Assembly: GCF_004801885.1 (NCBI RefSeq) | Contig: NZ_SSSM01000001.1 | Coordinates: forward strand, 248,001-312,000 | DNA: 64,000 nucleotides | From: Naasia lichenicola | Lineage (GTDB): Bacteria; Actinomycetota; Actinomycetes; Actinomycetales; Microbacteriaceae | Direction of reading: 5' to 3' | Part shown: positions 1 through 8,179 of the stretch, piece after piece | How the letters are laid out: the number at the start of each line of letters is the position of its first letter | How positions within the stretch are numbered: the stretch's first letter is position 1 | Notes under the pieces: model-generated | Databases searched by the model: none | What the model was told of the DNA's origin: nothing | The model's input: the letters and a program-made list of their open reading frames with translations, nothing else | Translations under genes and position numbers: made by a program

Positions 1-520
1 CCCCGACCGGCTGCGGCTCGCCGAGTCGATCGGCGCCATCGCGATCGACGACTCGAAGGTAGACCCGGTCCAAGCGGTGCTCGAGCAGACCATGGGACTC
101 GGGGCCGACAACGGATGCGAGTGCGTCGGCTATCAGGCCCACGATCCGCAGGGTCAGGAGCAGCCGAACGACACTCTGAACAAGCTGGTGCAGTCGGTCC
201 GGTTCACCGGTCGGATCGGCACGGTAGGGGTGTACGTGCCTCAGGATCCCGGCGCTTCCGACGAGCTCGCGAAGCAGGGGAAGATCGCGTTCGACTACGG
301 GATGTACTGGTTCAAGGGCCAGACGATGGGCAGCGGCCAGGCCCCGGTGAAGCGATACAACCGCCAGCTGCGCGACCTGATCGCCGCCGGCAAGGCGGAG
401 CCGTCCTTCATCGTCAGCCACCAGCTGCCGCTGGATCAGGCTCCCGAGGCGTACCAGCACTTCGATGCTCGGGACAACGGATGGACCAAGGTCATCCTGA
501 AGCCGGGCCAGACGGCGTGA
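1..520 (+). CDS. Zinc-dependent formaldehyde/alcohol dehydrogenase, C-terminal part (5' end outside window)
   Basis: The frame is open from base 2 to the TGA at 518-520, giving 172 residues of a medium-chain dehydrogenase whose family is about 390 long. The visible part starts inside the NAD-binding domain (PDRLRLAESIGA) and contains DNGCECVGYQA, FTGRIGTVGVYVP and MYWFKGQTMGSGQ, stretches typical of glutathione-independent formaldehyde dehydrogenase (FdhA type). These cytosolic enzymes oxidise formaldehyde or other short aldehydes with NAD. The zinc-ligand half lies before the window, so substrate class rests on the C-terminal half only. A second zinc dehydrogenase follows 0.6 kb downstream on the same strand. 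Confidence 0.85.
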   Translation, partial: PDRLRLAESIGAIAIDDSKVDPVQAVLEQTMGLGADNGCECVGYQAHDPQGQEQPNDTLNKLVQSVRFTGRIGTVGVYVPQDPGASDELAKQGKIAFDYGMYWFKGQTMGSGQAPVKRYNRQLRDLIAAGKAEPSFIVSHQLPLDQAPEAYQHFDARDNGWTKVILKPGQTA

Positions 521-612
521 TCGCTAGATGCGGGCGGCGAGGGCACGAGACGTCCGCGCCGCCGTCAATGAGGAGGAGCCCCGGTCGAGCGGGGTGACGC
601 AGGGAGGGTGAG

Positions 613-1104
613 ATGGGTGTGAAGACAGCGGTCGCCGTGGGGGCGGCCGGCGTGGCGGCAGGCCTGGTGGCCAGGTCGCTGGTGAAGCAGAAGAACGAGG
701 CGGATGGCGACGGGAGGCATCCCGAAGGATGGAAGGCCGTGACGATCCTCGCGGATCCGCAGTCCGTCGCGGACGGTCGCTATCCCGAACCGCTGGCGCG
801 CATCGCCGAGATGGTGGAGATCCGCGTCGAGGATGCGCCGGGCGACAAGGGCTTCGAGCTCCACGCCCGCGTGCGCGACGGATCCGATGTGAAGGGCGTT
901 CTGGGGGACGAGGATCCCGATCAGGCGCTTCGGGTGGCGCTGCGCGACGCGAAGCAGGTGCTCGAGACCGGCGAGGTGCTTCGGGCGATCCCGAGACCGC
1001 ACGGCGAACGGCCTCGCACGGTGACCGGAGCGGTCGTCGATGCGGCGGAAGACAAGGCGAAGGGAGTGGGAGTGCTACGAGGGCTCTGGTCTGGGCAGGG
1101 GTGA
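613..1104 (+). CDS. Conserved-looking hypothetical protein upstream of a zinc dehydrogenase
   Basis: A 163-residue protein with a good ribosome binding site (GGGAGGG at 601-607) five bases before ATG. Residues 6-19 form a short Ala/Val/Gly-rich hydrophobic stretch (VAVGAAGVAAGLVA), too weak to call a membrane anchor. The rest is charged and mixed alpha/beta, with a possible beta-strand segment around residues 40-90 (WKAVTILADP, MVEIRVEDAP). I do not recognise a family. It ends at 1104, overlapping the start of the dehydrogenase, so the two are probably co-translated. A role connected with aldehyde or alcohol metabolism is inference from position only. Confidence 0.6.
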   Translation: MGVKTAVAVGAAGVAAGLVARSLVKQKNEADGDGRHPEGWKAVTILADPQSVADGRYPEPLARIAEMVEIRVEDAPGDKGFELHARVRDGSDVKGVLGDEDPDQALRVALRDAKQVLETGEVLRAIPRPHGERPRTVTGAVVDAAEDKAKGVGVLRGLWSGQG

Positions 1105-2246
1105 ACGAGCTCGCTGTCGAGCAGGTGGAGGATCCGACGATCCTCAATGCGCACGATGCGATCGTCCGGGTGAGGCTCACCACGACCTGCGGATCCGATC
1201 TGCACCTGCTGGGCGGCTACGTTCCGACGATGCGCGCCGGCGATGTGCTCGGGCACGAGTTCATCGGCGAGATCGTCGAGACAGGTTCGGAGGTGAAGAA
1301 CCATCGGGTGGGCGACCGGGTCGTCGTCTGCTCCTTCATCAGCTGCGGGAAGTGCTGGTACTGCAAGAACGAGCTGTACTCGCTCTGCGACAACAGCAAC
1401 CCGAACGCCGGGATCCCGGAGATGCTCTGGGGCCAGGCGCCCGGCGGATGCTACGGCTACTCCCACGCGCTCGGCGGATGGGCCGGCAGTCATGCCGAAT
1501 ACATCCGCGTCCCCTACGCCGACCAGGGCGCGTTCACCGTGCCCGACGGCGTCAGCGACGAACGGGCACTGTTCGCCTCCGATGCCGCCCCCACGGGATG
1601 GATGGGCGCCGACCTCGGCGGCGTCCGACCGGGTGACACGGTCGCCGTCTGGGGCGCCGGCGGAGTGGGCCAGATGGCGGCTCGGGCTGCCATCCTGCTC
1701 GGGGCGGAGCGCGTCATCGTGATCGACAGGTTCCAGGAGCGCCTCGGCCAGGTCGAGCAGGTGATCGGCGCCGAGACGATGAACTACGAGACCAGCGAGG
1801 TGCTCGCCGAGCTGCGTGAGACCACGGGTGGCCGCGGGCCCGACGTGTGCATCGAGGCCGTCGGGATGGAGGCGCACCGCGACCGTCCCGACTTCGCCTA
1901 CGACCAGCTCAAGCAGCAGCTGAGACTGCAGACCGACCGACCCACTGCCGTGCGGGAGGCGATCTTCGCCGCCCGCAAGGGCGGGAGCGTCTTCGTCCTC
2001 GGCGTCTTCGGCGGATTCGTCGACAAGTTCCCTCTCGGACCCCTGATGAACAAAGGGCTGACGCTCCGCTTCGCACAGCAGCACGGACACCGCTACATCC
2101 CGATGCTGTTGGAGCGGATGGCGCGGGACGAACTCGCCACGGAGCACCTCGCGACCCACGTCATGCCACTCGACGAGGCGCCGGCCGGATACGGGATGTT
2201 CAAGGAGAAGACGGATGGCTGCGTGCGGGCCGTCTTCCGTCCCTGA
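1101..2246 (+). CDS. Zinc-dependent medium-chain alcohol dehydrogenase
   Basis: A GroES-like plus Rossmann-fold dehydrogenase. TTCGSDLHLLGGY carries the catalytic zinc cysteine, GHEFIGEIVE the His-Glu pair, and SCGKCWYCKNELYSLCD the four cysteines of the structural zinc. The cofactor site is VWGAGGVGQMAARAA. The closest type I recognise is the large actinobacterial 'zinc-dependent alcohol dehydrogenase' group of about 385-390 residues. The start is uncertain. GTG at 1101 makes a GTGA overlap with the previous gene, but it drops the usual first residues. The family start (M)RALVW aligns with ACG at 1077, so a non-canonical or mutated start is possible. The C-terminus is complete. Confidence 0.85.
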   Translation: MNELAVEQVEDPTILNAHDAIVRVRLTTTCGSDLHLLGGYVPTMRAGDVLGHEFIGEIVETGSEVKNHRVGDRVVVCSFISCGKCWYCKNELYSLCDNSNPNAGIPEMLWGQAPGGCYGYSHALGGWAGSHAEYIRVPYADQGAFTVPDGVSDERALFASDAAPTGWMGADLGGVRPGDTVAVWGAGGVGQMAARAAILLGAERVIVIDRFQERLGQVEQVIGAETMNYETSEVLAELRETTGGRGPDVCIEAVGMEAHRDRPDFAYDQLKQQLRLQTDRPTAVREAIFAARKGGSVFVLGVFGGFVDKFPLGPLMNKGLTLRFAQQHGHRYIPMLLERMARDELATEHLATHVMPLDEAPAGYGMFKEKTDGCVRAVFRP

Positions 2247-2259
2247 CCGGGGCGCGTAG

Positions 2260-2889
2260 ATGTCGCACCTCACCCGCAAGGCCGGGGTCTCCGCCCTGGT
2301 CGGAGTGCTGGTCGCGCTCGTCCCCGCCTTCTTCGGCGCTCCCGAGCTCGGGCCGCTGATCGGCTGGGTGGTCGCCGGCGCCGCATTCCTGACCTGGGCA
2401 TGGACCTCGGCCCTGCCTGCCGGGCCCGAGCGCACTCAGGAGCTGGCGCTGCATGAGGACAGGTCGCGCCGGCTGGTCGACGCGCTGATCGTCGCCGCGA
2501 CGTTCATCAGCCTCGTGGCAGTGGTCTTCGCGCTGATCCGGTCTCAGCAGAAGGACCCCGTGGGGATCGCGAGCGCGATCCTCGCGGCGGTCGGCGTCGT
2601 GATCGCCTGGGCGGTGGTCAACACGGTGTTCGCCTTCAAGTACGCGCGGATGTTCTACCACGACGATCGCCACCGGTTCGAGTTCAATCAGGACGAGGAC
2701 CCGTCCTACAGCGACTTCGCCTACGCGGCCTTCACCGTCGGCATGGCCTTCAACGCGGGCAACGTGAGCCAGTCGTCCACCCCGTCGCGTCGGATCGCGC
2801 TGGTCCACGCGCTGATCGCGTACTTCTACGGCACCTTCATGATCGCCGTCGCCATCAACCTGGTGACCAGCCTGGCTCAGTCCGGCTGA
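2260..2889 (+). CDS. DUF1345 family integral membrane protein
   Basis: A 209-residue protein with about five predicted membrane segments: residues 8-25, 32-48, 75-95, 105-125 and 185-203. Length and the segment around YSDFAYAAFTVGMAF match the DUF1345 family of small inner-membrane proteins, whose function is unknown. The motif FEFNQDEDPSYSDF between helices is the most conserved-looking part. The gene starts 13 bases after the dehydrogenase stop and may be transcribed with it. No transport substrate can be deduced. Confidence 0.75.
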   Translation: MSHLTRKAGVSALVGVLVALVPAFFGAPELGPLIGWVVAGAAFLTWAWTSALPAGPERTQELALHEDRSRRLVDALIVAATFISLVAVVFALIRSQQKDPVGIASAILAAVGVVIAWAVVNTVFAFKYARMFYHDDRHRFEFNQDEDPSYSDFAYAAFTVGMAFNAGNVSQSSTPSRRIALVHALIAYFYGTFMIAVAINLVTSLAQSG

Positions 2890-2912
2890 CCGACGGGCCA
2901 TTCACCTCTGCT

Positions 2913-3016
2913 CATCCCGCGAACGGTGATCGGCTTCGCGCTCATCGACGGGCTCACTTTCGCCGTGGACCTCTCGCTCGTATCCGTGGCACATGGCATC
3001 CTCAGGATGCCGCTCG
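2913..3016 (+). pseudogene. Fragment of a gtrA-like gene, direct repeat of 6935-7038
   Basis: These 104 bases match the 5' part of the intact gtrA-like gene at 6935-7038 with six differences. The copy begins just after the place of the start codon (the intact gene has GTG CTG, this copy does not) and stops after 34 codons at CTCAGGATGCCGCTCG. Four of the six differences are clearly silent in the gtrA frame, which suggests the fragment came from a functional gene or was under selection before loss. The reading frame stays open and runs in frame into the DUF3892 gene downstream. No promoter or ribosome site is evident. Confidence 0.8.
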
Positions 3017-3108
3017 ACAAACCGGCCATCTCTCGGGTCCATGTGGGTGGCAGTCGGCCGTCGACAAAACCGGCGCCCGTGTTTCTCCCGAACGGGGAGA
3101 CTGGTTTC

Positions 3109-3396
3109 ATGGCAATCGAGATCACCCATGTCAGGTTCGCGAACCCCGAGCGCAAGTCGCACGAGACGATCACTCACTTCAAGTGGAAGAACGTTGAGAA
3201 GCGGTCGACGGGAGACCGTGAGGCGGAGTCGATGGTGATCTGGCTCGGTTACCCGTCGAACACTGCCTACATCGGCACCGGATCGGATCGTAGATACCTC
3301 GCTGTGGTGGAACCCAGGGGCGAAAGTGCGCACATTCGAGCCCACCACGACGACAACGGCTGGTCAGACGACCTCCTCGAACTGCCAGAGTTCTAG
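3109..3396 (+). CDS. DUF3892 domain small protein
   Basis: A 95-residue protein beginning [19 protein letters not shown], with a GGGGAG ribosome site at 3094-3099. The pattern of an N-terminal ITHVR strand, an 'ITHFKW' strand, a central MVIWL segment and a C-terminal WSDDLLELP is that of DUF3892. This is a small all-beta domain, often found beside mobile or defence genes, with no established function. It lies inside the segment bracketed by the two gtrA copies and is therefore likely acquired. An in-frame longer reading (from 2926) would fuse it to the gtrA fragment; I prefer the internal ATG. Confidence 0.65.
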   Translation: MAIEITHVRFANPERKSHETITHFKWKNVEKRSTGDREAESMVIWLGYPSNTAYIGTGSDRRYLAVVEPRGESAHIRAHHDDNGWSDDLLELPEF

Positions 3397-3424
3397 CCCC
3401 GCGCGCGGGGCGCTACCGTCCGCC

Positions 3425-6004
3425 CTACGAGGACTGGCGATCCCGACGTCGGGCCAGCTCGGCCGCGAGGAACGGAGCAGTCCGGCTCGCTCGGTGGTCG
3501 GCCACCTCTTCCGGTGTTCCCACGGCGACGACTTGGCCTCCCGCGTCGCCCGCCCCGGGTCCGAGGTCGATCACCCAGTCGGCTTCGGCGACGACCCGCA
3601 TGTCGTGCTCCACCACGATCACGGTGTTGCCGCCGTCCACGAGACGCTGAAGGTGGCCGATGAGTCGATCGGAGTCGGCGGGGTGCAGGCCGGACGTCGG
3701 CTCGTCGAGGAGGTAGAGAGTGTCGCCTCGTGGGGCGCGTCGCAGCTCCGACGCCAGCTTGACGCGCTGTGCTTCTCCGCCCGACAGCTCGGTCGCCGAT
3801 TGTCCGAGGGAGATGTAGCCGAGGCCGACGTCGAGGAGCGCGTCGAGGTGCTGAACGACGTCGGCGTCGTCCTCGAAGAACGCTCGCGCGCTGGTGACGC
3901 TCATCGCGAGAACGTCGGCGATGGTCTTGCCGTTCAGCCGGATCTCCAGCGTCTCGAGGTTGTACCGGGTTCCCCCGCAGACGGTGCAGGGTGCGTGGAC
4001 CGTCGGCAGGAAGAGCAGCTCGACCTCGATCATGCCTTCGCCCTTGCAGACTGGGCAGCGCCCGCTGGCGACGTTGAACGAGAACCGGCTCGGCCCGTAT
4101 CGCCGCTGTCGAGCCTCGGGTGTCGCGGCGAACCGGCTCCGGATTCGATCGAAGACGCCGGTGTAGGTGGCCACGTTCGAGCGCGGCGTCCGCCCGATCG
4201 GCTTCTGCGTCACTTGGACAACCCGACGAACACGATCGGCGGGTCCCGACGCCCGTCCGGACGTCGCGACCGACGCCTCGGCGTCAAGAGGATCCTGCGC
4301 GGCGGGCTCCGAGTCGTCGTCGACCTCGTCGGTGCGGCTGGCGAGGTCCGCTCGGAGGAGGTCGGGGATGCCGTAGTCGATCAGCGTCGACTTGCCGGAG
4401 CCAGACACCCCGGTGATGGCGGTGAAGGCGCCGAGCGGGAACGTCACAGTCACGTCAGCCAGGTTGTTGCGCCTGACGTCGTGAAGGGTCAACCTTGCGT
4501 CGCCCGAGCGACGCTGGCGCACTTCATCAGCGGATGCGTCGGAGTCGTCGAACAGGTAGCGACGCGTGACCGAGGCCTCGATGTCGCGCAGCCCCTCGAT
4601 CTCGCCGGAATAGACGACGGTGCCGCCATCTGTCCCGGCGCCGGGGCCGATGTCCACGATCCAGTCCGCTGCCCGTATGACGGCGAGGGAGTGCTCGACG
4701 TAGTAGACGGTGTTGCCCGAGTCCCTGAGACTCCTCAGGATGCGCAGCAGCGCTTCGGTATCGGCGGGGTGCAGCCCCGCCGACGGCTCGTCGAGCACGA
4801 ACACGACACCGAATAGACGCGAGAGCACCTGCGTAGCCAGTCGCATGCGCTGGAGCTCGCCGGAGGACAGGGTCGACGTCGTCCGGTCGAGGCTCAGATA
4901 TCCGAGCCCGAGGTCGGTGATCGGCGCCAATCGACCCAGCAGTTCGGACACGAGGCGTTGCGCGGCGAGACGCTTCTCGGGCGGGAGCTGCAGCTGCTCC
5001 GATTCACCCCACCCGGGCAGGAGCACCTGCTCCATCAGTCGGACGACGTCGTCGAGCGGCATCGACGACACCTCGGTGATGTCGGCGCCCTCGAACGTCA
5101 CGGCGAGAGCGTCGGGCTTGAGCCGCTTGCCACCGCATGCGGGGCACCGGACGCTCACCATGAATCCGGCGGCCTTCTCGCGCATCCGCGCGCTCTTCGA
5201 GTTCGCGAACGTGTCCATGACATAGCGCTTGACGCCCAAGAACGTGCTCATGTAGCGGGGTTCCACTCCGGCAGCCACGGCCTTTCGCACCTCGCTCGGC
5301 GAGCGATCGGTGAACACCGGCACCTGTGGCGACTCCTCGGTGTAGAGGACCCATTCCCGCTTGTCGGCGGGCAGTTCGCGGAAGGGCACGTCGATGTCGT
5401 ATCCGAGGGAGATGAGGCTGTCCTGCAGCTGCTTGCCATGCCAGGCGGTCGGCCAGGCGGCGAGTGCCCGGTCGCGGATCGAGAGCGAATCGTCGGGAAC
5501 CATCAGCTCCAACGGCACGTCGTAGACGCGACCGAGACCATGGCAGGTCGGGCACGCGCCCTGGACGGTATTCGTGGAGAAGTCCTCGGCGAGCAGCATG
5601 GGCGCGCCCTCCGGGTACGTCCCGATCCGGGAGAACAGCATGCGCAGGACGTTGGCGACGGTCGTCGCGCTGCCGACGCTCGATCGGGCAGTACCGCCCG
5701 ATCGACGCTGCGGAAGGGCGACGGCGGGCGGGAGGCCGTCGATCGAGTCGACATCGGGAACCCCGACCTGGTCGATGAGCCGCCGGGCATATGGGCCGAC
5801 GGACTCGAAGAACCGACGCTGCGCCTCGCCGTAGATGGTGCCGAACGCGAGCGAGCTCTTCCCCGACCCCGACACCCCGGTGAAGGCCACCAGCGCATCC
5901 CGCGGGATGTCGACATCGATGGACCGGAGGTTGTGTTCCCGCGCTCCGCGGACGCGGACATGCTGGAGTCTTGCGGCCTCCGCGGAGGGGTCGATCGCAG
6001 TCAT
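3425..6004 (-). CDS. UvrA2-type ABC ATPase (excinuclease UvrA-like / drug-resistance class)
   Basis: An 859-residue twin ABC ATPase. Walker [10 protein letters not shown] lies at about 43-51 and GVSGSGKST at about 535. Both signature motifs ([18 protein letters not shown]), two 'LDEP' Walker B segments, and zinc-type CxxC pairs ([33 protein letters not shown]) are present. It is about 100 residues shorter than genuine UvrA and lacks the UvrB-binding insert after the first Walker A. This points to the UvrA2/DrrC class linked with tolerance to DNA-binding drugs rather than core nucleotide excision repair. The start at 6004 is chosen because GAGGAG lies 9 bases upstream; ATG at 6013 and 6088 are alternatives. 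It stands alone, within the bracketed insertion. Confidence 0.85.
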   Translation of the reverse strand: MTAIDPSAEAARLQHVRVRGAREHNLRSIDVDIPRDALVAFTGVSGSGKSSLAFGTIYGEAQRRFFESVGPYARRLIDQVGVPDVDSIDGLPPAVALPQRRSGGTARSSVGSATTVANVLRMLFSRIGTYPEGAPMLLAEDFSTNTVQGACPTCHGLGRVYDVPLELMVPDDSLSIRDRALAAWPTAWHGKQLQDSLISLGYDIDVPFRELPADKREWVLYTEESPQVPVFTDRSPSEVRKAVAAGVEPRYMSTFLGVKRYVMDTFANSKSARMREKAAGFMVSVRCPACGGKRLKPDALAVTFEGADITEVSSMPLDDVVRLMEQVLLPGWGESEQLQLPPEKRLAAQRLVSELLGRLAPITDLGLGYLSLDRTTSTLSSGELQRMRLATQVLSRLFGVVFVLDEPSAGLHPADTEALLRILRSLRDSGNTVYYVEHSLAVIRAADWIVDIGPGAGTDGGTVVYSGEIEGLRDIEASVTRRYLFDDSDASADEVRQRRSGDARLTLHDVRRNNLADVTVTFPLGAFTAITGVSGSGKSTLIDYGIPDLLRADLASRTDEVDDDSEPAAQDPLDAEASVATSGRASGPADRVRRVVQVTQKPIGRTPRSNVATYTGVFDRIRSRFAATPEARQRRYGPSRFSFNVASGRCPVCKGEGMIEVELLFLPTVHAPCTVCGGTRYNLETLEIRLNGKTIADVLAMSVTSARAFFEDDADVVQHLDALLDVGLGYISLGQSATELSGGEAQRVKLASELRRAPRGDTLYLLDEPTSGLHPADSDRLIGHLQRLVDGGNTVIVVEHDMRVVAEADWVIDLGPGAGDAGGQVVAVGTPEEVADHRASRTAPFLAAELARRRDRQSS

Positions 6005-6223
6005 GTCGAGCATCTCCTCTTCGGCCTCAGGGTGAGAGTCATGCTCCGCTTGCCCGATCGCCGCGCGATCAGCACCAACGGCAGGCACGGCGCAACGCTC
6101 TCATACCGCTTGTGTGCCCCCGGTGTACGCACCAGTGGCTGAGACTCTCATCGGGTGGATCGAGTGCCTCTGGGGGTGTCGGACGACCGCCACGAGATCT
6201 CCGCGCGGCGTGCCTTCCCTTGC

Positions 6224-6394
6224 TCAGAGCAGCTGGCGCGCGTTGGTCCTCGCCAGGTCGATGAGCTCGCGGCCGTTGCCGGCGAGCACCGTCCGAAGGG
6301 CGTAGACCGCGAACCCGGCAGCCTGCTTCGCCTCCACCTTCGGCGGCATCGAGAGCTCCTGCCGCTCCACCGCGACCGAGACCAGGGCGGGGCC
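6224..6394 (-). pseudogene. poxB: C-terminal remnant of pyruvate oxidase (PoxB-like)
   Basis: On the minus strand about 56 codons before TGA (6226-6224) read GPALVSVAVERQELSMPPK, then AAGFAVYALRTVLAGNGREL and IDLARTNARQLL. This matches the C-terminus of thiamine-diphosphate pyruvate oxidase/dehydrogenase (PoxB), including the 'LSMPPK' turn, the 'GF-Y-LR-VL-G-G' helix and the final 'LA-TN' segment. Upstream of about 6394 the resemblance stops in all frames, and the region is now the promoter of the gene at 6462. PoxB is about 580 residues long, so roughly nine tenths is missing. I call it a decayed fragment. It lies next to the UvrA2 gene, within the interval between the two gtrA copies. Confidence 0.65.
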
Positions 6395-6461
6395 CCGGTC
6401 CGGCGAAGGATGGCCCCGACGCCGCGACCCTCGATCGATCGAATGGTGAGGTGAAGCAGCG

Positions 6462-6878
6462 TTGCGCGGCAACATCCGGATCCTGCTGGTCATCGCGGCA
6501 TGGGCGGTGCTCGTGTGCGTCGTCTACGTCGTCTGGAACCTCATCGATGTCCACGAGATCGAATGGGCGGGCACGACCGCGCTTGCTCTGACGGCGATCT
6601 TCGCCGGGTTCGTCGCCTTCTATCTGCGGCGGGCGCACCGGGCGCAGGGCGTCGAACTGCCCGAAGACCGCCTCGACGCCGACATCGACGACGGCGATCC
6701 CGAGCTCGGCACCTTCAGTCCCGGTAGCTGGTGGCCGCCGATGCTGGGTCTTGCTGCCTTCTTCGGGTTCCTCGGCATGGCGGTGGGCGTCTGGATCACC
6801 TTCTTCGCCGTCGGCCTGTTCGCCATCGCGATCGTCGGCTGGACCTACGAGTACTACCGGGGGTCCAACGCGCACTGA
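6462..6878 (+). CDS. ctaF: Actinobacterial cytochrome c oxidase subunit 4 (CtaF-like), isolated copy
   Basis: A 138-residue membrane protein with helices at about 5-27, 35-53, 93-111 and 113-131. Its middle loop has LPEDRLDADIDDGDPELGTF followed by SPGSWWPP, and it ends EYYRG-NAH. All are hallmarks of the small subunit 4 of the aa3-type oxidase found only in actinobacteria. The start is TTG at 6462, with GAGGTGAAG at 6446-6454. Normally the gene lies beside ctaC/ctaD; here no other oxidase gene is near, so this is either a second copy or a relocated one. The adjacent poxB remnant and duplicated gtrA piece suggest it moved with them. Confidence 0.8.
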   Translation: MRGNIRILLVIAAWAVLVCVVYVVWNLIDVHEIEWAGTTALALTAIFAGFVAFYLRRAHRAQGVELPEDRLDADIDDGDPELGTFSPGSWWPPMLGLAAFFGFLGMAVGVWITFFAVGLFAIAIVGWTYEYYRGSNAH

Positions 6879-6926
6879 CAGGTCCTCGTCGCCCGCTGTT
6901 CATCCGCGCCGCCTATCGTCGGCCGC

Positions 6927-7376
6927 GTGCTGCGCATCCCGCGAACGGTGATCGGCTTCGCGCTCATCAACGGGCTCACCTTCGCCGTGGATCTCTCGCT
7001 CGTGTCGGTGGCACACGGCATCCTCAGGATGCCGCTCGCATCAGCGGTGACGATCGGCTACGCGATCGCCTTCTCGCTTGCCTTCGTTCTCAACCGTCGG
7101 TTCAACTTCCGCTCACATGCGCCGGTCGGCCTCGACACGCTGCGCTACGTGCCGGTCGTCGCCATCAACTTCGGCGTCATCCTGCTCGGGGTCACGGTGG
7201 CTCTCGACGCGGCGGGCGTGCAGTACCAGCTCGCCCGAATCGCGGCCGGCGTCTGTGAGGCGGTCTTCATGTACTGCGCGATGCGCTGGTTCGTCTTCCG
7301 CGCGACAGCCGAGGTCAACGATGCACCCGCGCCTCAGTCAGGGCGCGCAGCACGGCTTCGTCGCCCGAGCGGCTGA
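6927..7376 (+). CDS. GtrA-like family membrane protein
   Basis: A 149-residue protein with four predicted membrane helices (about 8-30, 38-56, 72-92, 98-120). The short 'FVLNRRFNFRS' after helix 2 and 'RWFVF' after helix 4 are typical of GtrA, a family thought to help move lipid-linked sugars across the membrane for cell-surface glycan synthesis. GTG at 6927 follows a TATCGT hexamer (6914-6919) by seven bases and has no ribosome site, so a leaderless transcript is likely. The 3' end overlaps the convergent gene by 62 bases. Its 5' part (6935-7038) is duplicated at 2913. Confidence 0.8.
   Translation: MLRIPRTVIGFALINGLTFAVDLSLVSVAHGILRMPLASAVTIGYAIAFSLAFVLNRRFNFRSHAPVGLDTLRYVPVVAINFGVILLGVTVALDAAGVQYQLARIAAGVCEAVFMYCAMRWFVFRATAEVNDAPAPQSGRAARLRRPSG
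6935..7038 (+). repeat. Direct repeat, intact-gene copy (partner at 2913-3016)
   Basis: This is the second copy of the 104-base direct repeat, lying in the functional gtrA-like gene just after its start codon. The copies are 4,022 bases apart, in the same orientation, with six mismatches. Between them lie a DUF3892 gene, the UvrA2 gene, a poxB remnant and the orphan cytochrome oxidase subunit. Confidence 0.85.
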
Positions 7377-8055
7377 ACCGACTCCCCAGGGCCCACGGAT
7401 CTGCGCGTTCCCACAGCACCAGCGCGAGGTCACCAGCCGAGGCCTCCAGCACGGCGTCCGCACGGCCGACGCCGTCGGACAGGACGATCCAATCCGGCTC
7501 GATCAGCCAGCTGCGATTCGAGTCGGTCGCCCGCAGCAGCACGCTGCCGGGAAGGTGCGCGATGCCCTGTCGACGGGCGCGGGCGATGAACACCTCGTCG
7601 AACTCGTCGATGATCGCGGCCGGCGTACCGGCATCCACCTCGGCCGGCATCGGGGGATCGACGGCCTTCGCCGTTCGGAGGTCCCAGAGATGCTTGGTCG
7701 CCTCGTGCACCATCCGGCGCTGCCAGAAGGCGTTCCGTCCGGGCCCGACGAAGGTCCAGCACTCGGCATCCGGATCGGCCCGCTCGAGCTCCTCCGTGAG
7801 TGCGGAGGCACCCTCGGTGAACCATTCGATCGGATCGCGCCCGCTCGGACGCGCGTGCTCGCGCACGTCGACCGATCCACGTGTCTGGACCGCCGCGGTC
7901 GCCCAGCGCTGGATGTTGCCGAGGTGGTCGACGATCTCGCCCGCCGTCGGCCAGATGCGCGACGCTATCGGGGCGCTCGGGTCCGTCTGCCCGGCCTCGG
8001 TCGCGAACGCATCGGAGACGCGCGCCAGCTCGGACATGTCGATCGTGCTCACCAT
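7315..8055 (-). CDS. Maleylpyruvate isomerase family mycothiol-dependent enzyme (DinB/TIGR03083-like)
   Basis: A 246-residue protein. The N-terminal four-helix part has WPTAGEIVDHLGNIQRWA and FWQRRMVHEATKHLWDLR, giving the zinc His/Glu/His set of the DinB-like superfamily. Length and the separate C-terminal half (about residues 160-246, PGSVLLRATDSNRSWLIEP) fit the mycothiol-dependent maleylpyruvate isomerase group. Actinobacteria have many paralogs with unknown substrates, so only a thiol-dependent transferase or isomerase role can be suggested. ATG at 8055 is preferred over 8037. Longer readings would run through the palindrome at 8082-8130. The gene converges on and overlaps gtrA. Confidence 0.7.
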   Translation of the reverse strand: MVSTIDMSELARVSDAFATEAGQTDPSAPIASRIWPTAGEIVDHLGNIQRWATAAVQTRGSVDVREHARPSGRDPIEWFTEGASALTEELERADPDAECWTFVGPGRNAFWQRRMVHEATKHLWDLRTAKAVDPPMPAEVDAGTPAAIIDEFDEVFIARARRQGIAHLPGSVLLRATDSNRSWLIEPDWIVLSDGVGRADAVLEASAGDLALVLWERADPWALGSRFSRSGDEAVLRALTEARVHR

Positions 8056-8081
8056 CAGATGGTGGCGCGAGTGCGATCGAG

Positions 8082-8130
8082 ATGCCACTTTCCGTCCCCA
8101 AATCGGCCGGATGGGGACGGAAAGTGGCAT
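8082..8130. repeat. Perfect intergenic palindrome, 18-bp arms with 13-base spacer
   Basis: The left arm ATGCCACTTTCCGTCCCC (8082-8099) is exactly complementary to GGGGACGGAAAGTGGCAT (8113-8130). The spacer is 13 bases; its outermost A/T could also pair. It lies between two divergent genes, so it is not an ordinary terminator. It could be an operator, a REP-like element, or a hairpin in one of the leader regions. Confidence 0.9.
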
Positions 8131-8179
8131 TTCGCTGGAGGTCCCGGCAACAGTGGACGCGCTCGGCCAAAATGGAGGG

